A DNA stretch of 19,799 bases from positions 1 through 19,799 of the forward strand of contig CAZYAV010000043.1 in the NCBI GenBank assembly GCA_964645785.1. Direction: 5' to 3'. The translations under genes and the position numbers were made by a program. Shown piece after piece: positions 15,113-19,799 of the stretch. Source of the stretch: CALWZE01 sp964645785 (lineage in GTDB: Bacteria; Bacillota; Clostridia; Oscillospirales; Ruminococcaceae). A model generated the notes under the pieces. That model made no database searches. It was not told the DNA's origin and saw only the letters and a list, made by a program, of their open reading frames with translations. Numbering within the stretch: position 1 is the stretch's first letter; each line of letters begins with the position of its first letter.

Positions 15113-15988
15113 ATGGAACAGAACACGACAAATATCCACTGGTTCCCGGGACACATGATGAAGACCCTGCGCCTGATTGAGGCGAGCATCCGCAGTGTCG
15201 ACGCGGTTGCGGAGCTGGTCGACGCGCGGCTGCCCTATTCAAGTAAGAACCCCGAGCTTGCGCGCCTGACGGCGGGGAAGCCGCGGCTTGTTCTGCTCAA
15301 CAAAAGCGACCTTGCGGATGCGGAAAAAACAAGGCGGTGGCTCGCTTTTTACCGCGCGCAGGGGTATGGGGCGCTTGCGCTGCAGGCAAAGGGGCAGAAA
15401 AGCGGCCAGCAGCTTGTGGAGGAGATCCGGCGGCTGGTTTTCGCGGGGGAGGGGCAGGCCAGCAAAAAGGTCATCGGCAAGCCCCGGGTCATGGTAGTCG
15501 GCGTGCCGAACGTCGGCAAATCGACCTTCATCAATCTGCTGGCCGGGACAACCCGCGCCCGGGCGGAGGATCGCCCCGGCGTGACCCGCGGCAAGCAGTG
15601 GATTACCCTGCCGCAGCTTGAGCTGCTCGACATGCCGGGCGTTCTGTGGAAAAAGCTGGAGAACCAGCAGGGCGCGCGCAAGCTCGCGTTTACCGGCGCA
15701 ATCCGGGACGAGGTGCTCAACCGGGAAGAGGTTGCGATGTGTATGCTGGACGCGCTCAAGGCCGCGGGCTATGCGGGGCGGCTCTGCGAGCGGTTCAAGC
15801 TGACCGGCGAACAGCTGGAGAATCTTTCCGGCTTTGCGCTGCTGGAAGCGGCGGGCAGGGGGCGTGGGATGCTGATGGCGCGCGGCGAGATCGACACCGA
15901 GCGCGCGGCGGCCATGGTTCTGAACGAGCTGCGCGCCGGGAAGCTGGGCCGCGTGACCTTTGAGGTGCCGTCTGATTATGGTTTATGA
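15113..15988 (+). CDS. rbgA: Ribosome biogenesis GTPase RbgA (YlqF)
   Basis: RbgA is an essential GTPase in B. subtilis that acts late in 50S subunit assembly. The 291 residues show the circularly permuted order of this family. The N-terminal landmark NIHWFPGHMMKTLR comes first, then G4 NKSD (63-66), then G1 GVPNVGKST (130-138), the G2 threonine region (RPGVTRGKQ) and G3 DMPGV (173-177). The C-terminal RNA-binding ANTAR-like domain (about 200-291) contains FKLTGEQ and GRGRGMLMARGEIDTERAA. A GGGAAAG-type ribosome site precedes the ATG. The 3' end overlaps rnhB by 11 nt; rbgA-rnhB is a conserved Bacillota pair. Confidence 0.96.
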   Translation: MEQNTTNIHWFPGHMMKTLRLIEASIRSVDAVAELVDARLPYSSKNPELARLTAGKPRLVLLNKSDLADAEKTRRWLAFYRAQGYGALALQAKGQKSGQQLVEEIRRLVFAGEGQASKKVIGKPRVMVVGVPNVGKSTFINLLAGTTRARAEDRPGVTRGKQWITLPQLELLDMPGVLWKKLENQQGARKLAFTGAIRDEVLNREEVAMCMLDALKAAGYAGRLCERFKLTGEQLENLSGFALLEAAGRGRGMLMARGEIDTERAAAMVLNELRAGKLGRVTFEVPSDYGL

Positions 15989-16589
15989 AGCACTGTATGC
16001 GTTCGACGATGCGGTTCGGGCGCAAAAGGGAATATCGCTGCTGTGCGGTGTGGACGAGGCGGGGCGCGGCCCCCTGTGCGGGCCGGTCTGCTGCGCGGCG
16101 GTGATTCTGCCGCCGGACGCCCGGCTGGACGGGCTGAACGATTCCAAAAAGGTCTCGCCCAGGCAGCGCGAGCGGCTGTACGACGAGATTGTCCGGCTTG
16201 CCCGCGCGTATTCTGTGGTGATGGTGGATAACCATATAATTGATGCGATCAATATTTTGCAGGCGACCATGCGCGGGATGCGGCAGGCCGTGCAGGCGCT
16301 GACGCCGGCGGCGGAGTTTGCGCTGATTGACGGCAACCGGCTGCCGCCGCTGGACGGGATTCCGGCACAGGCGGTCGTCAAGGGGGACGCGGCCTCCGCG
16401 AGCATTGCGGCGGCCTCGATCCTCGCGAAGGTGTCCCGCGACCGGTATATGGGCGAGTTGGATGCGCGGTTCCCGCAGTACGGCTTTGCGCAGCACAAGG
16501 GCTATCCGACCAGGGCGCACTACGCCGCGATTGAGGAATATGGATTATGCGAATTTCATCGAAAAACATTCCTGAAAAAGAGGCGCTGA
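15978..16589 (+). CDS. rnhB: Ribonuclease HII
   Basis: RNase HII cleaves RNA in RNA/DNA hybrids and removes single ribonucleotides misincorporated in DNA. The 203 residues contain GVDEAGRGPLCGPV (catalytic Asp26 and Glu27), LNDSKKVSPRQRERL, the third acidic residue in LIDGN (Asp118), and VKGDAASASIAAASILAKVS with Asp137. Later come HKGYPT and the C-terminal HRKTF. The ATG at 15978 is chosen over a TTG 18 nt upstream because GAGGTG lies about 10 nt before it and the resulting N-terminus is of normal length. It overlaps rbgA by 11 nt, and its TGA shares one base with the yraN ATG. Confidence 0.97.
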   Translation: MVYEALYAFDDAVRAQKGISLLCGVDEAGRGPLCGPVCCAAVILPPDARLDGLNDSKKVSPRQRERLYDEIVRLARAYSVVMVDNHIIDAINILQATMRGMRQAVQALTPAAEFALIDGNRLPPLDGIPAQAVVKGDAASASIAAASILAKVSRDRYMGELDARFPQYGFAQHKGYPTRAHYAAIEEYGLCEFHRKTFLKKRR

Positions 16590-16936
16590 TGCGCCGCCAG
16601 ACCGGCGCGTTCGGCGAGCAGACGGCGGCGGCGTACCTGTGCGCGAACGGCTTTGAGATTGACGCGCGCAACTGGCGGTGCAGGCAGGGGGAGCTGGACA
16701 TTGTGGCGCACGACGCGCAGTATCTGGTGCTGGCCGAGGTGAAAACCCGGGCAAAGGGCGCGCCGGTTTCGGGCGAGGAGGCGGTCGACCGCGGCAAGCA
16801 GGCGCGCCTGCGCGCGACGGCGGAGCTGTATTTGCAGCAGTTTCCAACCGGGCTGCAGCCCCGGTTCGACGTGATTGTCGTCGAGCATGACGAGCGGGAT
16901 TTTCGGGTCAGCCGCCACATCGTCAACGCGTTTTAG
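16589..16936 (+). CDS. yraN: UPF0102 family protein YraN
   Basis: This 115-residue protein has a predicted endonuclease-like fold. Family landmarks are GAFGEQTAAAYLCANGFEI, NWRCRQGELDIVA and LVLAEVKTR, which give a PD-(D/E)XK-like acidic set (ELD and EVK). The biological role is not established; some relatives have been reported to act as nucleases. The ATG at 16589, forming TGATG with the rnhB stop, gives the normal start; an upstream in-frame ATG at 16547 would overlap rnhB by 43 nt and add 14 unconserved residues. rnhB-yraN adjacency is common in bacteria. A hairpin begins at the stop codon, so yraN probably ends the lepB operon. Confidence 0.92.
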   Translation: MRRQTGAFGEQTAAAYLCANGFEIDARNWRCRQGELDIVAHDAQYLVLAEVKTRAKGAPVSGEEAVDRGKQARLRATAELYLQQFPTGLQPRFDVIVVEHDERDFRVSRHIVNAF

Positions 16937-16990
16937 GCCGGGGCTGTGCCGGCCATCCCAACCGCGCCGACGTCGGCCGCGAATGCGCGG
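16936..16990 (+). terminator. Cluster of hairpins after yraN
   Basis: GGCCGG (16936-16941) pairs with CCGGCC (16949-16954) across a 7-nt loop, starting in the yraN stop codon. The palindrome GCCGACGTCGGC follows at 16966-16977. Next is CCGCG/CGCGG around AATG at 16977-16990. No T tract is present, so intrinsic termination is not certain. Confidence 0.4.
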
Positions 16991-17012
16991 CGGGCAGGCA
17001 AGCTATGGTTAT

Positions 17013-17361
17013 AACCGGCCTTGCGCCGGCCGAGCCGCAGCCCGGCAGGGCGGGGAACAACCGGACTGCGCGGGTAGGATATACAGACAACGGCCGGGTT
17101 CGTCCCGCGGGCAATTTCTTGGATAGGCGGGGCAAGCCGCCCGCAGGCGGTTCGACCGGACTGCCCGGGGTGGCAAGCAAACCGGCGTAGGCAACCGGCC
17201 TCGCGCCGGTCGAGCCGCAGCCCAGCAGGGCGGGGAATAACCGGAATGCGCGGGCAGGATACACAGACAACGGCCGGGTTCGTTTCACAGGAAATTTATT
17301 GGATAGGCGGGGCAAGCCGCCCGCGGATGGGGCTGCCCGGCGATAAATGAACCGGCGTGGG
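17013..17361. repeat. Two tandem copies of a 170-180 bp intergenic repeat
   Basis: Bases 17013-17150 match 17193-17330 at a period of exactly 180 bp. By hand I count about 16 mismatches in 138 positions (about 88% identity), mostly transitions. After that the match resumes with an indel of about 8-10 nt (CTGCCCGG at 17161 and 17333; AACCGGCGT(A/G)GG at 17180 and 17350). The most conserved blocks are 17119-17144 = 17299-17324 (26 identical bases holding the stem GGCGG/CCGCC) and 17083-17103 = 17263-17283. Copy 2 also forms ACCGGC/GCCGGT (17194-17209). No terminal target duplication or transposase is visible. Open frames cross both copies because 180 is a multiple of 3, but none has a ribosome site and a family resemblance. 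Confidence 0.85.
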
Positions 17362-17489
17362 AAAACAGGAAGCGGCCGGCGGGCATCGGGGCGGAACCAC
17401 GTTTTGCGGCTGCGCGGCGCTTTTCACCCGCTTTTGCGCCTGCAAAGCGAGGCATGGCGGCAGAATTCGGGCACGGCAAAGGAGCAAGA
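17362..17489. other. Spacer between the tandem repeat and the dipeptidase gene
   Basis: No gene is seen. A hairpin CGCTTTTGC (17429-17437) / GCAAAGCG (17442-17449) with one bulged T lies about 40 nt before the start codon. I see no clear -35/-10 pair, so the promoter of the dipeptidase gene remains unidentified. Confidence 0.4.
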
Positions 17490-18416
17490 ATGGATTTTTT
17501 TGATCTGCACTGCGACACGGCGACCCTGTGCGCCGGCAGGAAAACGGGCTTGCACGGCGACACCATGGTCTCGCTCGACAAGCGGGCGGGTATCGGCCGC
17601 TGGGTCGAGGTGTTCGCCGTCTGGCTGCACAGCCGGTTGACCGAACCGGAGGCGCGGCAGGCCTATCTGCAATGCCTCGCGTACCTGCGCGGGCTGGCGG
17701 AGCGGGAGGCGGAGGAGCTCACCCTCTGCCGCACGCCCCGGGAAATCGAGCAGGCGGCCGCAGCGGGGAGGTGCGCGGCGGTGCTTGCAATCGAGAACGG
17801 CTCGGCGCTCGGCGGCCGCCTCGAGAGCGTGGCGGAGGCGGCGCGCGAGGGGGTAAGGCTCCTCACCGTCACCTGGAACGGGGAGAATGCGCTCGGGTAC
17901 GGAAGCGACGTCGGCGGGCGCCTGAAGCCGTTTGGCCGGGAGGCGGTGGCCGAGATGCTCCGCTGTGGCATCCTGCCGGATATCTCCCATCTGTCGGACG
18001 AGGGGGTGGAGGATGTCTTCACCCTGACCGACGCGCCGGTCGTCGCGAGCCACTCCAACCTGCGGACGATCTGCGCCCATTGCCGCAACCTGCGGGAGGA
18101 GCAGTTTGCGGAGCTTGTGCGGCGGGGCGGCCTTGTGGGGCTGAATCTGCACATCCCCTTTTTGCGCGCGGACGGGGCGGCGGCCGGTTGGGACGACCTG
18201 TTCCGGCAGCTCGACCGGATGCTGGAGCTGGGCGGCGCGGAAACGGTCGCAATCGGCAGCGATTTTGACGGTGCGCGGATGCCGGATTTCTGCCGCGATC
18301 TGCGGGATATCCCCGCAGTCCACGCGCGGTGCGCGCAGCGGTACGGTAAAAAGCAGGCCGACCGGCTCTTTTTTGAAAATGCGGCCGCGTTTTTCGCGCG
18401 GACCTTTGCGGGGTGA
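17490..18416 (+). CDS. Membrane dipeptidase family (M19) zinc peptidase
   Basis: This 308-residue protein belongs to the renal dipeptidase/PepD-like M19 family of amidohydrolase fold, which cleaves dipeptides, often with D-residues. Metal-site landmarks are FFDLHCDT (His7, Asp9), LAIENGSAL (Glu102), LPDISHLSDEGVEDVF (His167), VVASHSNLRTIC (His188) and IGSDFDG (Asp258). No signal peptide is visible, so the enzyme is probably cytoplasmic. The ATG at 17490 is chosen by AAAGGAG 5 nt upstream and because FDLHCD starts at residue 4; an in-frame start 36 nt upstream adds unconserved residues. The metallophosphoesterase gene begins 3 nt after the stop. The substrate is unknown; turnover of peptidoglycan-derived or dietary dipeptides is possible. 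Confidence 0.9.
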   Translation: MDFFDLHCDTATLCAGRKTGLHGDTMVSLDKRAGIGRWVEVFAVWLHSRLTEPEARQAYLQCLAYLRGLAEREAEELTLCRTPREIEQAAAAGRCAAVLAIENGSALGGRLESVAEAAREGVRLLTVTWNGENALGYGSDVGGRLKPFGREAVAEMLRCGILPDISHLSDEGVEDVFTLTDAPVVASHSNLRTICAHCRNLREEQFAELVRRGGLVGLNLHIPFLRADGAAAGWDDLFRQLDRMLELGGAETVAIGSDFDGARMPDFCRDLRDIPAVHARCAQRYGKKQADRLFFENAAAFFARTFAG

Positions 18417-18419
18417 GCC

Positions 18420-19109
18420 ATGGCGCTGTTTGTGATTGGCGACCCGCATCTCTCGCTCGGCGCCCAGAAGCCGATGGACATCTTTGCGGGCTGGGGGAAT
18501 TATGTCGAGCGGTTCACCGCCGGGTGGCGCTCGGTTGTCGGCGAACAGGACACGGTGGTTCTGCCGGGGGATATTTCCTGGGCGATGCGGCTGGAGGAGA
18601 CCGACGCGGACTTTGCGCTGCTGGATTCCCTGCCGGGGCGCAAAATTCTGCTGAAGGGGAACCACGACTACTGGTGGACGACCCGCCGCAGGCTGGACGA
18701 GCGGTGCGCGGCGCGGGGCTACGCCAGCATCCGGTTCCTGTTCAACGACGCGTATCTCTATGAGAAAACCGCGCTGTGCGGCACCCGCAGCTGGTTCTAC
18801 GACGCGGAGGGCTCGCAGAGCGACAAGGTGTTCCTGCGGGAGCTTGGGCGGCTGCGCGCCTCGCTCGAGTATGCGCAGCAGTTTGAGCCCGAGGATATTA
18901 TCGCGTTTTTGCACTACCCGCCCATCTTCAGCGGCGCGCAGGTCGACCCGATTCTGGACATGCTTGCGCAGTACGGCGTTTCCCGCTGCTTTTACGGGCA
19001 TATCCACGGCAAAAGCGCGGCCGGCGCGTTCAACGGGGAGCGAAACGGCATCCGCTTCCGGCTGATTTCGGCGGATTACCTGCATTTTGTGCCCTATAAA
19101 ATCCAGTAA
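18420..19109 (+). CDS. Calcineurin-like metallophosphoesterase
   Basis: This 229-residue enzyme shows all five metallophosphoesterase motifs: GDPHL (Asp8, His10), LPGDISW (Asp51), KGNHDYWW (Asn81, His82), LHYPP (His165) and GHIHG (His194, His196). They bind two metal ions and catalyse phosphate-ester hydrolysis. It resembles the short stand-alone phosphoesterases of Clostridia with GNHDYWW, whose substrates are not known. The ATG is 3 nt behind the dipeptidase stop, so the two genes form a small operon. After the stop there is an imperfect inverted repeat (CCGCGCGGA at 19122-19130, TCCGGCGCGG at 19171-19180), and then tig under its own promoter. Confidence 0.92.
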   Translation: MALFVIGDPHLSLGAQKPMDIFAGWGNYVERFTAGWRSVVGEQDTVVLPGDISWAMRLEETDADFALLDSLPGRKILLKGNHDYWWTTRRRLDERCAARGYASIRFLFNDAYLYEKTALCGTRSWFYDAEGSQSDKVFLRELGRLRASLEYAQQFEPEDIIAFLHYPPIFSGAQVDPILDMLAQYGVSRCFYGHIHGKSAAGAFNGERNGIRFRLISADYLHFVPYKIQ

Positions 19110-19184
19110 ACCGCCCGCATGCCGCGCGGACGACCGGAATGTGCCGAAAAAGCTCTAAAAAAGCTGGTAATCCGGCGCGGACTG

Positions 19185-19193
19185 TGCTATAAT
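19185..19193 (+). promoter_or_regulatory. Extended -10 promoter for tig
   Basis: TGC followed by a perfect TATAAT (19188-19193) forms an extended -10 element. At 17 nt spacing the -35 position reads TGGTAA, a poor match. Transcription should start near 19200, giving a leader of about 23 nt that contains GGAGGAA at 19211-19217. One arm of an inverted repeat lies between the -35 and -10 positions, so an operator is conceivable but unproven. Confidence 0.7.
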
Positions 19194-19222
19194 CTTACAG
19201 ATATATAATTGGAGGAATTACC

Positions 19223-19799
19223 ATGTCACTGATTGAACACAAGAGGACGGACGACGGCAAATACGAGCTGAAGGTCTCGATTGACGCCGAGGCGTTCAAC
19301 AAAGCGATTGATAAGGTTTATCGCCGTGAGAACAAAAAAATCAGCATCCCTGGGTTCCGCAAGGGCAAAGCGCCCCGCAGCGTGCTTGAGCGCATGTACG
19401 GCGAGGGATTTTTCTTTGAGGACGCGATCAACGAGCTGCTGCCGGACGAGTTCGACGCGGCTGTGAAAGAGGCGGATATCGAGATGATCGGCCGCCCCGA
19501 GGTCAACGTCGACGACATGAACAAGGCGGACGGCGCAAAGGTCACTTTCCGCGTCGAGCTTCGTCCCGAGCTTGAGGTCGGCGAATACAAGGGCGTGGAG
19601 GGCACCAAGACAATCGAGCCGGTCACCGACGAGAATGTCGCGGCAGAGTTGAAAAAGTTACAGGAAAAGGGCAGCAGCATTGTCGCGGTCGATGACCGCG
19701 CCGCGGCGGACGGCGACATTGCCAATATTGACTTTGAGGGCTTTAAAGACGGCGTCGCATTTGACGGCGGCAAGGGCGAGAAGTTTGACCTGACGCTCG
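19223..19799 (+). CDS. tig: Trigger factor (5' part)
   Basis: Trigger factor is the ribosome-associated chaperone and peptidyl-prolyl isomerase that meets nascent chains at the exit tunnel. The window holds the first 192 residues; the rest of the usual length of about 430 lies beyond the edge. The N-terminal ribosome-binding domain has the signature ISIPGFRKGKAPR, with GFRKGK at 44-49. IGRPEVNVDDM and VTFRVELRPELEVGEYKGV follow. The PPIase domain begins near residue 150 (GDIANIDFEGFKDGVAFDGG). GGAGGAA lies 5 nt before the ATG, and the gene has its own extended -10 promoter. tig often precedes clpP-clpX in Bacillota; that region is not visible here. Confidence 0.96.
   Translation, partial: MSLIEHKRTDDGKYELKVSIDAEAFNKAIDKVYRRENKKISIPGFRKGKAPRSVLERMYGEGFFFEDAINELLPDEFDAAVKEADIEMIGRPEVNVDDMNKADGAKVTFRVELRPELEVGEYKGVEGTKTIEPVTDENVAAELKKLQEKGSSIVAVDDRAAADGDIANIDFEGFKDGVAFDGGKGEKFDLTL

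Noticed and set aside
17090..17110. CCGGGTTCGTCCCG resembling a tRNA T-arm
   Set aside because: The loop is too short for a T-arm, no acceptor or anticodon stem flanks it, and the second repeat copy does not keep the pairing.
17005..17190. Plus-strand 61-codon frame in the first repeat copy
   Set aside because: The second copy lacks the start codon and has an in-frame stop at its beginning; no ribosome site precedes it.
16923..17315. Minus-strand 130-codon frame with a 60-residue internal repeat over the tandem repeat
   Set aside because: The period of 180 bp keeps any frame open; the differences between copies change residues freely and no ribosome site or family similarity is seen.

Overview
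The window is an ordinary-looking chromosomal segment, GC-rich and with every recognisable gene on the + strand. The family content (SepF, DivIVA, RbgA, a YmcA/RicA-type protein, a short single-helix signal peptidase I, and an endonuclease-type MutL next to MutS) points to a GC-rich member of the Bacillota, most likely class Clostridia (for example an Oscillospirales/Ruminococcaceae-type gut bacterium). The placement is inferred from gene content and order. I see no rRNA, tRNA, CRISPR array, prophage or insertion sequence.

Layout. (1) 1-7213, genome maintenance and RNA modification: 3' end of miaB, ymcA/ricA, a hairpin, then mutS-mutL-miaA-hfq. From mutS to miaA the genes overlap, and hfq follows miaA after only 3 nt. 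MiaA and MiaB are the two successive enzymes of ms2i6A37 tRNA modification. (2) 7206-9950, cell division: a membrane-anchored HlyD-like protein overlapping hfq, then sepF behind its own good promoter, then divIVA. (3) 9951-10399: a 449-nt gene-free spacer where many Bacillota carry ileS. (4) 10400-12716: lspA, rluD-type pseudouridine synthase and a Cof-type HAD phosphatase, ending in a hairpin/T-tract terminator. (5) 12717-13229: 513 nt without a gene. (6) 13230-13895: a solitary nitroreductase-like gene. (7) 14007-16936: lepB, NUDIX hydrolase, rbgA, rnhB and yraN, closely packed behind an extended -10 promoter. (8) 16937-17489: a gene-free stretch with hairpins and two copies of a 170-180 bp tandem repeat. 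(9) 17490-19109: a zinc dipeptidase and a metallophosphoesterase. (10) 19223 to the end: the 5' part of tig (trigger factor), with its own promoter.

How the genes fit together: most encode housekeeping functions (mismatch repair, tRNA and rRNA modification, RNA chaperone, Z-ring anchoring and pole marking, lipoprotein and signal-peptide processing, 50S assembly, RNA/DNA hybrid removal, protein folding). The least understood items are the HlyD-like protein between hfq and sepF, the Cys-rich tail of the YmcA-type protein beside MiaB, and the three long non-coding stretches, above all the 180-bp tandem repeat. I found no clear sign of a novel defence or biosynthetic system.
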